Positions 45,126 to 57,156 of a stretch of DNA of 64,000 nucleotides are shown piece by piece. The notes below the pieces were generated by a model. It saw nothing but the letters and a program-made list of their open reading frames with translations. It was not told the DNA's origin and ran no database searches. Source of the stretch: Nymphaea colorata (taxonomy: Eukaryota; Streptophyta; Magnoliopsida; Nymphaeales; Nymphaeaceae); contig NC_045144.1 of the NCBI RefSeq assembly GCF_008831285.2, positions 11,759,672-11,823,671 on the forward strand, in the 5' to 3' direction. Made by a program: the position numbers and the translations under genes. Each line of letters begins with the position of its first letter. Position 1 is the first letter of the stretch.

Positions 45126-46505
45126 GGCCCTACTCCCACCTCTGCAGCGGACGCCTGCTTCCTCCACAGAAGAACATTGCCTTCCCTCAGCTTCTCTCTT
45201 TGTCCCGCTTCCTCTCTCTCACCCTTGCGCACTTCCTTCTTCTGCTGAAAACAAACGGTTGTCTGCCTTCTTTTGCTCAACCCAGGTGGTTTCCAGCATA
45301 TGGAACATGTGGGGTCTTCATAGCTGGGCATCTTTAAAAGTGTGAATCATCGATCGTGAATCTCTTTATGAGTTTTATCTCTCTCTTTTTTTTCTGTTCT
45401 CACTGCCGAAAGAGGAGAAGCCCTCATTGCCAGCTGCACTTTGGGAGCCTATCATAGTCAGTGCTTTTTTTTTTTTTTGAACTTGTATTCTGGATTCATT
45501 GTAGAGGGAAGCCCTCATTGCCTTTCGCCCTCATTCCCTCTTCTGGATGTTCTTGTTTTTTGCTTATGATGGGATGAATTATTTTCCCTTTTCTTCAAGT
45601 CAGAGTATTTTGGTGCATTTCGTTTCGTGCTTTTGGGGCTAGCTTTGAACGGTTTGGAATTAATATAATTGGATAACAAACCAACCATTTATGGGACCGT
45701 CCACAATCCGATTGCACAGAAACTTTTGAGTGGAACCTACCCTTTATTATTTAATTAGGATGTCAATTCCTCTTTTTCTGAACGAAGTAATGTGTGCTTT
45801 CAAATAGCATGGCAAACGTGTCATAGACCCAAATATATCATATTGTTGACCCATTTTTGCAGACAGATTGTCAAGACTTGGTACTGAAAACAGGAAAGGA
45901 TAAGCATGGCAAAAGCTTTTCACTTCGTCAAAGTTTGGGTGGGCTAGAGAGCATATTGGTTTAGTACCGCGTATGGAGAAGTACATCAAATATTACTGGA
46001 TGATTTGCAGCTTTGTCTTCAATTTATGTATATCCAAATACGTTATTAATTTTTTTTACTATCTAACTTTTTTTAATCGATTCCGTTGGATATCCAATCC
46101 AAATCATCTTTATTGACATACCTAAAAAAAGAACCACGCTTTTTCTGTTAAATTGCTTATTTCACTCGTTATCCTTCAATACCTACTTATTGTAAATAAC
46201 GTAAGGTATCAGGGTGTTTTAACTTCCTGATATTGAAAGTTTAGACATTCTTCATGTTTAAGGTCCTCAGAAGAATAGCACGAAATGCTGAATGTCATAT
46301 GACAGAAGGAAAAAGGAAACTCAAAATAACCTTAGAGGAATAGCTGCCTGTATTGCAAAACTTTTTGTTCATGGAGGCACAATAGAGTCATAGACGCATG
46401 GAATTCAACAAGGGAAATCGCACATAACTAAGACTTACACGATGTCAAAGAAAACGATTTACATAAAACCTATAAAGTAACCTTTTGTTATATATAGCAA
46501 CGCCC
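45126..46505. other. No supported gene; pyrimidine-rich block 45130-45290
   Basis: 45130-45290 resembles a pyrimidine-rich leader but leads into no recognisable exon. The remainder is AT-rich downstream flank of the VPS2 gene. Confidence 0.35.
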
Positions 46506-46511
46506 TTTATT
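46506..46511 (-). terminator. Poly(A) signal AATAAA for VPS2
   Basis: AATAAA on the minus strand lies about 83 bp beyond the VPS2 stop codon, a normal distance for a plant near-upstream element. Confidence 0.55.
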
Positions 46512-46593
46512 TGGGTCCTAATGTTTGATGAGGATACAATCTGAAAAGAATCCATCGCTAACAAGAGATCTACATAGAAGATGGAATCCATTA

Positions 46594-49500
46594 TTACATG
46601 TGCCGAAGTGATGCCAACCTCTTCTCGAGATCATCAACATCAACATTTGAGCTGCCATGGGAAAGCTTGTTAGAAACATGAATAGGAAAAAAGGTAAACA
46701 ACAGCTCCGACAATCATATTACTGAATAAAGCCTCATTAATCAGCTGCAACAATTGCTTGAAAGATGTATAATGTGATTTTGTATCTCCCAAATTTTACT
46801 CGTCTCGTAGACACCAACTATATTTCCATCATTCCCATATCCAAGATACATGTACAATGTCTTAATATCCAAAGTTTATGTAGAAAAAACAATGGAGCGA
46901 TATGATTCCTGAGAGAGGCAACAGCATTACTTACTATAAATCAATCTGTAGCAGCGAATAAATGCCTAAAATTGGCTCAACTGAATAAAATGTTCGAAGA
47001 GTACAAAAACATGTGGGCATCATACATTTTCTAATTTGTTAATTTCATATGTGAAAATGACCTCAAAAGAGTTAACTGCAATCGTGGCAGTTTCAAATTT
47101 TTTCTTCAAGGAAAAAGGAAAAAACACATGAACTTTTATAAAATGACGATAGTGCTTTGGTAATTTAAATTTTAATTGACATTATATATGCTAGAAGAGT
47201 ATTCTGACCATTTCAATCAGTTGAAAAGTATACCCGTTGATATAAAGAGCTCCTACATATTTGCAAGTGTATGTGTTTCACACACACACGCACACGCACA
47301 GACAGAGAGAGGTCATTTTACCCAGTAGAAATGTTTTCGACTTTCTTGCCAGCAATGCGTCCTTTTGGAGCAGAAGACAACTGTCACAAGAAGAAATTAA
47401 TAAGCATCAAGGAACCATTGATCAATAAATGTGTATTTGTGTGTGTGTGGTGAGTTTATATTGTCCATCTTTAGCATAGGCACTAGACTAACCTGCGAAG
47501 CCACATCAACCCCAATTTCATCCAGAACCTGCACCAAAGGGAAAGACAAGATTTATAGAGAAAATGTCCAAAAAGTAATACAGTTCTTTCATAAGTAATA
47601 CAATCAATATCAAAATAAAGTAAACCTGGTTTGTGAGTTCCTCTGTTTCTTCTTCAGCTTCATCTTTGTCCAAAACATCATCAATGGCATCTGAAATCAT
47701 TTCCATCTGAATAGAGGAATTTATTTGAGACATCAGAAGATTATCCAGAAATATTGAGCAGGATGACAACACAACTAGCATCCTTCTAACCATGTCATCT
47801 TCTCATTTACAGCCAGTGTTATTATCATATGCTATCATTTTTCCATGTTTTCCCACGTTGTATAACAGAAATGGATATGCAAAAGCACAAGCACTACCCA
47901 TTTGTCCTTTCCAATATCTACTAAGTACTAACTAAAAACAAGACCCCATGAAAAATTGGCACTTGGGCAGAATGGATGCACATTGTCATCCAATATTTAA
48001 AGAAGAAAGAAATTGATTATGCAGTGGAATCTGCCCCTAATATATCAAATGGACAGGCAAATCATTACTTAGACAAGAATCTGGGAACTGATATGCTAAA
48101 ACTTGTCAGTACCCGGTTAAACTAAAATCAGAAATTTTAGGCTTCCTCCGTCCATCATATTCATTCCATGCAAATTCATACAACCAGGAACCATTTTTCA
48201 GACAACGGAAAACCGTTCATATGTTAAACTTATGTAAGATATGTTGGACTCCCCTAAGGGCCCTTCATGTCCCAGTCCAGACTGCAGATGAAAACTTACA
48301 AGCAAGAGAGTTGATCTGGCTGTTCAACATGCCCAACATTAATGAACATGTATTAGATGTTCAGCATTTTACTTTATATCTAACATTATGAACTGTCTTT
48401 TTTTCTTTCTCAAGCATTCCTAACCATTGATTTTCCATTTAGCTTTTTTAAGAAGCATCACACTTTTAGGTCTTTAAATGCTTTCCTTCAGTTGACAACT
48501 AACAGTTCTTTTTCCCAGTTTACAACTCTCTCATGTTAGACTTTCTTTTCGTCCTTTGAATACGATATGAAGTTGACATATTTTGGGTCTTTTATTATGC
48601 ATTTTGTTCCCATTTTGTTTTACTGACATCAAACCACTTGCTTAATTTGCCATTGAGAACTTCTGTGTGCATCCATAATGTGATCACCGTGTGTATATAT
48701 GTGCATGCATGTTTGTGTGTGACAACTGAAAATATAAAGTATCTACGGCCAGTGCTTTGCAAATCCAATGCTAGAGGGTGGATTCACCGCGGTAAGAGAA
48801 TAAGCACTTAGAAGTTAGAACCATGTTTCTTCACAAAAAATAAATAGTGGAGGTATAAAATGAAAATTTTGAGTGTTGATTCTAACAGAACAGACCTGCG
48901 TAGGTCACACATATGTATGGTTATTTATGGTTTGCCTTTAAAACCATATACATATTTCAATTATCATAAACAATATTTACATGTGCATGCTTGGTGTTTG
49001 TGCATGACAACTGGAAATGCAAGTTATTTGCAGCCACTGTTCACAAGTCCAACATTAGAGTGTGTTCACTGTGGTATAGGAATAACCTGTTAAACCATAT
49101 TTTTTACCTTAAACATTTTAAGTGACGATCATACAGAATAAATCATATACATCATATATGTATGGCCTTGTGTTTACATTTGAAACCAAATATTTCAGTT
49201 ATCATAAATAAGATTGAGTTCGACAATTTCTCAGCAAATCTTTTCTTGGAAGGTAAGTTCAAGATGGGTATTTCTTGAGAAAATATCAGAAAAAATTGGA
49301 AGTTTCAAAACCTAAAAAATATCAAAACAAAGGAAAAATGTTATAAGATATAGGAGTTCTCTAATATTTTCTTTGCATAAATATAGCAAGACAATAAAAA
49401 AAATATAACACCAGAACATAACTATAAGAATTTGCTTAGAGCATAATCACCAATATTACCAATAACTTTGTAAAGATGACAACAACCTATATACCTCACT

Positions 49501-51277
49501 CTTCTTGAGAAATTGCCAAAAAATAGATATTGATGACTATGGTCTAACCAGTTGAGTTTAATGTGAACAAGAGGTGTTTCAAACTTAAAAAGGAACCTTC
49601 TATCCAATCTAAATGTCTGAGCAATGATCCATCAAAGTAATGAGAGGCAATAATTGCCTAACAGGGGCCCAATCTTTTATAAGGTGATGGCCACTTCAGA
49701 AAAAAGTTTATCTTATCCCTTCTTCAATAACTCCTACAGATTCTCGGTGAGCCGAGCAAAAATGAGAAAGCAAAATTAACATTAAAAATATATTCAGGTC
49801 ATAATAGCCAATATGTATACAGAAGTTACCGTCATATCCATTTGTGCTGATTCTTTCTGAAACTCTTTCATCACTTTTGCCTGCTTGGTTGGTGCCATTT
49901 GCTGGTAAATGAGAAAAAAAAAATGAAGTATCAGATTATGCAGACATAGATCCATTTGCGAGATCATATTAGGATGTCCAATCATTTCAAAAGTTCACCA
50001 GCCAAAAGCAAACTGGAAGAATTTACCATGCACACTAAAACTATCAGCAAAATGCATACTTGTACGAATCTACCAAAAAGCTACATGCTAATTGTGAAAG
50101 TACCTTGTTCATAGCAGCCATTGCTTTGCTAGCACCTTTCATTCCTACAGCAACAGAAGTGTTGGCATACATAGCCTGCAGTTTCATGACACTTATTAGA
50201 AAATACGAAAAGTTGAAATCGACACACACATGTAGTAGTTTCCTAAAAGTTATAGTAGTTTCCTAGCAGTTTGAACCTGTGTATGTGTTGCAACACCTCT
50301 TATCTGTGCACGGCTTCCTTGCAGATTGGCAATTTGTTGTCTCAACCTCACAAGTTGACGGGCCAAAATTTTCGTAGCAACCTGGAATATGCATGCAGAA
50401 AAGGAAGAATAAATGGGAAAAAATAAACGAACGTTTCTTTCCGTAGGCAATTTAACTTAGCGATTTCTTACTCATCCGGAACTAGGTGCATAGTCAAGAA
50501 AGATTTGCTTTTGCACCGGAGGCTACATTATATCTTGTGTGCCTATTCAAAGAATTCATGGGTCACTAACCTCGTTTCCAGTTTTTGCTGTCTTCTTAAT
50601 CTCGGCCACCAATTTTTTCTCCTGCAAAAGTTCTTTTCCGAGTTAAACTCTCAAGTTATAAGAAGAATTCAGCTATCAATGAAACTGGAAACATATCTGC
50701 TATGTAAGTGAAAGACTAAACAGACCTCCAATTGCAGAGCCGTGATCTCCCGTTCAATATCTGCAACAAATCATGAACCCACAAGACCCAACAGAGAAAA
50801 AAAATCACCATTCCATTTTTTCACATATAATTATGGAAAATAATAAGGGAACAAGAAATGTAACGCCAAAACGGAGGAATCACAGCCTCAGACTACTAAA
50901 TTCGGGTAAAAATGAAGGGAACAAGAGATATCTTACTTCTAGTCGCAACAGCCATTTCTCGCTTACTTGTTCTCAACTCTTCTGTCAATCCAAGAGGGAA
51001 AAAGGCTATTAGAAAAATCTCCAGATCCCAGTATCATCTCGAATGAGGAACAAAAACCAAGTATTGAAAGGAGAAAAAAGATCAAAGCCCAAATCACCAA
51101 ATTGAAGACTACAAACAATGGCCCAGAAGGCTGATCAGAAAAGATCAATGGGAAGGGCAGGAAAAAATTAACACCCACAACTGAAATCCGTCCAAAACGG
51201 ACAGAATGGGAGAGAATGTAGCAAGGCGAAGAAAAATACCAACCTTTAGCTGAGGGCTTCTTCCTGAAGATATTCAT
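46594..51277 (-). CDS. VPS2.3: ESCRT-III subunit VPS2.2/VPS2.3-like (CHMP2 family)
   Basis: Eleven exons, each with GT-AG borders and matching phases: 51277-51244, 50981-50937, 50760-50726, 50621-50571, 50381-50277, 50175-50104, 49901-49830, 47706-47626, 47528-47493, 47380-47322 and 46651-46594. They join to 648 nt, or 215 residues, the usual length for this family. The protein starts MNIFRKKPSAKEELRTSKRE and has the basic helical core (ILARQLVRLRQQIANLQGSR), a KQMAPTKQAKVMKEFQKES segment, an acidic DKDEAEEETEEL stretch (about 151-162) and a C-terminal MIM1 motif DDLEKRLASLRHM (203-215) for binding VPS4/SKD1. It acts at endosomes in membrane scission and multivesicular-body sorting. It is closer to Arabidopsis VPS2.2/2.3 than VPS2.1, but the symbol is provisional. 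Intron 7 is 2.1 kb. No defect is seen. Confidence 0.95.
48701..49215. repeat. Diverged tandem duplication in VPS2 intron 7
   Basis: A block beginning GTGCATGC and containing TGACAACTG(A/G)AAAT, CCAATGCTAGAG/CCAACATTAGAG and CACATATGTATGGTT/CATATATGTATGGCC occurs twice with a period of about 282 bp (48701 and 48983). It partly explains the unusual size of intron 7. Confidence 0.75.
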
Positions 51278-51420
51278 CTTCCAATGAAGTGGAAGCGAAG
51301 AGATCAACTGACGGATCCCCAGCTTGCAAGGAATGGGAACACCAAGAAAGAGATCTCAAGCGCTAATTCCCTTGAGTCCGCGATGACCACCGTGCTGGGG
51401 TTTAGGGTTTACTTCCGCAG
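51278..51420 (-). promoter_or_regulatory. VPS2 leader with telo-box
   Basis: The minus strand reads AAACCCTAAACCCC (51410-51397), then a leader of about 120 nt to the ATG at 51277. AAACCCTAA is the plant telo-box, found near transcription starts of genes expressed in dividing cells. No clear TATA box is visible upstream. Confidence 0.5.
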
Positions 51421-51589
51421 GCACTGCCACTGCCTTCAATGAAACTCCTTTTTGGGGATGATGGGATCATCAACGTTTTAAAATCAAGTAACCGTTAAAG
51501 CTCGACTTTCTGTAGGATACCCCTGCCATCACGTCTTATGACAATTAGCTCCTTCACGGACGCCCAAGAGACCGGTCCGGTGTTGGAAG

Positions 51590-51665
51590 CTCGACCCGGC
51601 TCGACGCGGGCCTGACTCGAGCCAACTCGTCTCAAAAGCTTGTTCAAGTCCGACCAAGTCCCCAT
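51590..51665. mobile_element. CTCGA-rich repeat fragment
   Basis: GAAGCTCGACCCGGCTCGAC, GGGCCTGACTCGAGCC and CTCAAAAGCTTG are related in style to 44900-45125. Only a short piece remains, about 180 bp upstream of the VPS2 leader. Confidence 0.4.
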
Positions 51666-51845
51666 AGCGAGTTACTTTTGTTATTGAATGGTTTATTATG
51701 TTGTTAAACATTGGCATTTTATGACTCCAGTTTACTAACTTTTAAGTTTTTAACAAGTTAATAATCTCATATAAAAAAAATCAGTGCAATCATATTATCA
51801 ATTATAAGTTCAATTTATCCTCATCAAAATTAGGTTCACAGATTA

Positions 51846-51995
<150 letters not shown>

Positions 51996-52117
51996 TCACG
52001 AGAGCGAGTTGTGTATTATGCCCTTTCACCGGGTGTTCCTGATATTTCACCAGGCAAAATTTTTAATTAAATTTCAATGTTAAAATGGACAACAAATCAA
52101 ATACTTTTTCATATTAT

Positions 52118-52220
52118 ATCTTGCATATGAATGACAATTATGATCTTGCATATGAATGACAATTATGAATGTCACGTTTTCCCAAGATCAAACATAGTGT
52201 TGAGATTTTTGACATATTTA
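52118..52220. repeat. 25-bp perfect tandem pair plus direct repeat copy 2
   Basis: ATCTTGCATATGAATGACAA plus TTATG occurs twice back to back (52118-52142 and 52143-52167). It then runs into the second copy of the direct repeat seen at 51846. Confidence 0.9.
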
Positions 52221-52976
52221 GCTTTATAGCATATCCACGCAATTTATTTTTATAGTCTTAACATTGTGATATGCTTTTACGTATGTGTATTTTTAAATGT
52301 ATATTTATCAATATTCTCTTGGGGTTAGATGAAAAACATTGAAATACCATAACATTTTTGCTTGTCAAGTCTTTCTGAAAATGGCAAAATTCAATTTTCC
52401 CTACTTATCTAAGCCACTAACATTTTTTATTTTAGCAGATAATAACGTTCCAACTTTTTAGAACTGCTAATAACATTTACGGTAATATAAATAGAGCTTT
52501 CCTAAGGTCAACAATTTTTTTTCACTTTTTGCAAAGGTAAAATAATAATAGAGAATTTTTAAGATCTTATTTATATATCACTACTATATAAAGTTTGTGC
52601 AGAAAATGTTTCAAAAATTGGTCGTTAGAGTGAATTTGAAATGTAACTATGATTTTTTTTTTTGAGAAATATATATTATATATATATGGCCAGATAGTCG
52701 TTTTTTTGACAAAAAATCTATTGATAAAAACTGCACAAAAGGTGTACCCAAGCAGATGCCATTGCAAACAAACTTTTGCTTTAGTTTTTATTGGCACAAA
52801 ATGAAAACAATACCACCCAGCAACAAAGATAGTCAACTTTTTTAATTCGTACCATATCTTAGTATACCAGATTTGATATGAATCATTTGGTTTGTTGATT
52901 CAAGTATCATATAGTGAAGATTCAGTGTCAAGAAGACTAACCTGTTTTTTTTTTAAGAGTCTATAATACCCGTCAA

Positions 52977-52981
<5 letters not shown>
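52221..52981. other. AT-rich gene-free stretch
   Basis: I see no gene or repeat boundary. Confidence 0.4.

Positions 52982-53027
<46 letters not shown>
52982..53027. repeat. (GA)n microsatellite
   Basis: An uninterrupted GA run of about 46 bp. Confidence 0.98.
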
Positions 53028-53029
<2 letters not shown>

Positions 53030-53289
53030 AACGAATGAATTTCCTTAAATGAGATTCCTTGTCCTTCATGAGGTGCATTTTAGATTTTTGAAAAAAACTA
53101 CATGCTTTTCATATCTATAATTGGTAGGTTCCCAAGAAAATTTAAGTATCCAAGGGACTGATAGCTGCTTCTTTTCATATATATATATATAATCGCTATA
53201 AACAACGGATATCACGGGTGGGCGGATGACCATTTGATAAACTTTTAATCGGACCATTGAGATTCTAAGACACAAAAAAAAAAAAAAAC

Positions 53290-53612
53290 GAGAGATTGAG
53301 AGATGGGCCCACCCGCACTCTTTCATTTCCCCCCGCTGCAACTGCAATCTCTCACTCTTGCCCGCTCTCACAGTCTCCCTCACCTCTTTGCTTCTAGAAA
53401 CCCTCACTCAATTGAGACGCTTTCTTGCCTGCTCTCACGTGCTCACCTTCCTCACCCTCTCCGCCATTCTGATCTGCTCACTGGAGAAATTCTGTCCGCC
53501 TTCTTGCTCACCCTTGCCCAGGCCTCCCACTCGCAGGCTTCTCCATCAATGGTGCCGGCAACCACATCTGAGCAAATCAACAGCGTTGGAACTTTTCCCA
53601 GGTGAGATCTTC
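53290..53612 (+). other. GC-rich leader-like block with possible first exon
   Basis: The block contrasts sharply with AT-rich flanks and is pyrimidine-rich, like a plant 5' leader. An ATG at 53549 opens a short frame (MVPATTSEQINSVGTFPR) that reaches a good donor, CCCAG/GTGAGATC, at about 53606. No second exon is recognised downstream, so this may be a stranded promoter and first exon or a repeat. Confidence 0.3.
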
Positions 53613-54950
53613 TCGCCCCTTTCCCTCTCTCTATATCTCCCTTGCCCTCTCCCATTCTGTATAGAAGGGGGCTGCTCTCCGGCAGCCATGTTGGACTTCT
53701 ATCGCCTCGTGGCTGACAGACTTGCCCTCGTTGGGGGTGCTGTTTTTTTGTTTATCGATGGATGCACTTATTTAGATTGTTTAAGGATGAAACGAGATTC
53801 AACGAAAGAAAACGTTTTTTTTTTGTAGATATTAGGATCTTTTTATGAGTTCAATGATCTAAATTCATTGTTCATCATTTGGACATGAATTATAGCCATC
53901 AAAAGTTCCTCTGAATAGTTTCATCCAGGTACGTGCCTTTGTGACTAGAGAAGGGAAATGAGTCTTCATGTGTCTAAAAAAGGGTGGGGTGCAAGCTAAG
54001 TAGTTGCTGTAGGTCCTGAAAGAAAAATGGAAGCATGCCTCCCATGATTGGCTTTAGTGCGACCTTGTTCTCATTTCGAATTTGAGCCTTTTTTTATCCT
54101 TTGAGCCTAACAAGCCCTTACGGGTCCAGCTTGTTTACTCTTTCAAACAAAAATTTTCTTCTTGTGCAGCCATAATACCTTATTGATGTTATGTTCTTGG
54201 CTTAATGCATATGAACATACCACATGTATGTGAGCTTTTCACTTTTGATCGAGTAAATTTGGAGTCTCAGAGTTCTATAAGATCTGTAACAACATCCGCA
54301 ATAAAAGTTTAAGGAAATAAGTTTAAAAAGTCTAACATTATACTCATGCCTTGCATTTTGTGAGATTCATACCTGGATCCTTCTTGACAAATGAAGGTTT
54401 TGAAAATTATTGCTATGACTTTGTTTTTGGTCAATGGGAGTTTGATTTTTGACTGCTTTTGGAGATAGGCTAAGTTCATTGGAATCCTGCTTTTACCTTA
54501 ACCTTTGATCAACGTTGCTGTTTCTTGGAAGAATAGATCTAATCATGGAGAGCCTATTCATTCAACCTCTTCGCTCTTTCTTTCTTTCCGCCATGAGATT
54601 CTTGGAAGGTTGCCCTTCTGGCCTCCACTTCAATGGCTTACAGCATAAATGCATCACATGTAATGCACTTCTAAAAGATGCTAAAGCAGCACTGCAACAA
54701 TTTCAATAGTGACTGGCATAGAAACAACCTCAAGCAGAAGATAAGGCAGCTCCCACATAATACATTCAGTGGGGATTACATGAAAAATGTGAAGCTAGAT
54801 GACCCTAAGAATGATTTTAACTATTCCTTTTAAGATATTTGTTTTAAATTTGCTTCTTACCTATGGTAGCTCAACTTTTTTGTCTTTTCCTGTATATGTT
54901 CAACGGTCCTTTTTTATTTTAGTGTATATCTTCAACGGCCCCAATGGATG
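53613..54950. other. No supported gene
   Basis: A short plus-strand open stretch at 54545-54709 ends in HKCITCNALLKDAKAALQQF and looks mildly protein-like, but has no identifiable family or splice partners. Confidence 0.3.
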
Positions 54951-55165
54951 TAGGGCTGGGCATCGGGCTGGGCCAGAACAATACCCATGGCAGCCCACTT
55001 GGCTCGGTTGGGGTATTGTTGGGTCCGGTACCCGTCCCTACAATAATCAGGTTAGGCTGGGCCTGATTCTTATTAGGTACTTTGCTGCAGCCCAACTGAA
55101 CCCAGCTCAAGAGGATGCATATGATATGGTCAGCATGGCCTAGAAGGGCCCGCCTAGCCTGATAC
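54951..55165. mobile_element. GGGCTGGGC-type repeat (hAT-like non-autonomous)
   Basis: It starts TAGGGCTGGGCATCGGGCTG and continues with GGGCC/GCCCA-rich words (GGCTGGGCCTGATT, AGGGCCCGCC). This start is typical of non-autonomous DNA transposon copies in plants. The right end and target duplication are not clear. Confidence 0.5.
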
Positions 55166-55564
55166 ACATTTCATTAATAAATAAGAAATTTCCTTATTTA
55201 AATTTTTCAAAATTTCTAATTTATAAAATCTAATTCATTGTAATGATTTTGTGGTGTCCTATTTTTCATTCATTTTTTTCTATTTTTTTCATTTTTTTCT
55301 CATATTCATTTATAACTTTATTTTTTTCGATTTTATTTATTTCATGGGTTTTTCCATCTATGGTTTCGGTTAAGACTAATTGTGTCTCACTTTTAATTTC
55401 ATCAACTAGTCTCCACAAACTTTTACTTCTAATAAAGATTTTCATAGTTCTCGCCCATTAGACATAATTAGATGAAATATACTTTTGAAAGATGAATGAA
55501 AGTAGTTCTCTCATCCATGATGTGTACTTTGTATAGATGCAATTGAGTTGTTGAAGCACCAACA
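55166..55564. other. AT-rich, T-tract-rich stretch
   Basis: Long T and TTTC runs near 55255-55340. I see no gene. Confidence 0.4.
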
Positions 55565-55760
55565 TGAAATCAGCCACAAACAAAATCAACAATAAGAGAG
55601 CTTGAGGCAGCACCAAAACAGTCCACAAAATCAATCACAAGATCAACAACAAAGGAGCTTGAGACCGCACCAAAATAGTCCACGAAGTCAGTCATAAAAT
55701 CACTAATAAGAGAGCTTGAGGCAGCACCAAAACAGTCCACGAAATCAACAACAATTTCAA
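55565..55760. repeat. 58-bp tandem array, about three copies
   Basis: GAGAGCTTGAGGCAGCACCA and AAACAGTCCAC(A/G)AA(A/G)TCA recur at 55594, 55652 and 55710, exactly 58 bp apart. Because 58 is not a multiple of three, a coding function for the array is unlikely. Confidence 0.88.
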
Positions 55761-56245
55761 CAAGAAGATAACTGTTCTTTATGCAAAATAGCAGCCACCA
55801 CTTTCGTCAAACAGTTGGTGTGCTTTACAGCCGCAAAGGCAGCAAAAGCTGATTCTTCAAAGCCTTGAAAATCAGCAAAAACGGAGTCAAACTAATTCTC
55901 TTATACCATGTAAACAAGGTGTCAACTTGAGAATAGAAACACTTCAAGAGCTTCAAAAAATCAGACAAAGAGAAACTTCAAACTAGAGGTGCAACACTTC
56001 TAATTAATTTCAAATAAGATACAAAACCAGACCTTAAAGCCTATGTCAAACTGTTGGGCTAGAGAGTGGGAGATTGTTGTTGGGCCAGTCTCCAATGGCT
56101 AGAATTCTAGCCATTAGAAACTGGCCAACAGCTAGAACCTCCTTTTAATATATACAGAAAAGGTAAAAGTAAAAGATAAAAGTAAAAGAAATAGAAAAAA
56201 TACATTAAAAGAAAAGGAAAAACATATATGAGACCTATGCATATG

Positions 56246-56277
<32 letters not shown>

Positions 56278-57156
56278 CAACCATATATCAAACACCCAAT
56301 AAATGGTATATGACATATGAAAGTATATATATGTATATATACACACACACACTTTCAAGTAATCTAGGTTAATCCTTAAATTCTAACAGACCTAACTGGT
56401 GGGCATGAGAAAACGTTTAGTTTCCTTTGAATGTAAAGTTATGTCTTTTGACAGTTTTCATAGCCACCTTAGCAGTTTATGACTTGGTTAAGTGAATTAA
56501 ATTGAAGTCGTACTTGAAAAACCTTGAAAATTGAAGGATAGATTCAGAATATAGTTACTAAAGCTGTGGACTTCTATGGAAAAATCTCAAAGCAATATAT
56601 GTTTCAAAGTAAGTTTAGAAATGTTCACTCAGCTGGTAATTGAGAAACAATTTACAAAAGAATACAAGTTGATTAACAAAATAAAATCAACAACTGTATA
56701 AAATGCATGTAAGCTAGCACTTTGGCACTAATGAGTAAGACAAATTTCTAAGAGTTTTACTGATCAGAGTAGTTCTGCAGAGGGAGCAAACTAAAGTAGT
56801 GATCCTGGTAAATTCAGCAAGTTTGGTAAAGGAAGCAAACTAAAGAAGTTCTATAAAGGAAGCAAACTGAGGAAGAAGGATCTCAAAGAGGCTCTAAATT
56901 CTGTACTTACCTGAACTTGGCAGTCATGAAACATAAGGCAGAGACAAACGACCTGCTCTGGCTGTTGAGCTGCTTACTTGTACTCCCCAAGATCAGAAAT
57001 GGTCTCCAAAAATTGCCGACTTTAATTGATCTTAGCCAAAAGGCCAAAAAAGGTATTGCCCATATGAACAAAGGGTACTTCATTCTTAAATAGCATGGTG
57101 AGCATTGGTCTCTCAACTTTGAATCATCTATCGTAACCAAATTAGGCATTCTCATG
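55761..57156. other. No recognisable gene
   Basis: AT-rich sequence with an AC/AT microsatellite at 56246 and GTAAAGGAAGCAAACTAAAG repeats near 56790-56870. No domain is seen. Confidence 0.35.
56246..56278. repeat. (AC)n(AT)n microsatellite
   Basis: About ten AC units are followed by about seven AT units. A shorter ATATAC/ACACAC tract lies at 56325-56352. Confidence 0.95.

Noticed and set aside
53303-53828. 100- and 156-codon frames in the GC-rich block.
   Set aside because: Overlapping low-complexity Leu/Ser/Pro frames without known domains. Only the short ATG-to-donor reading at 53549 was kept, with low confidence.
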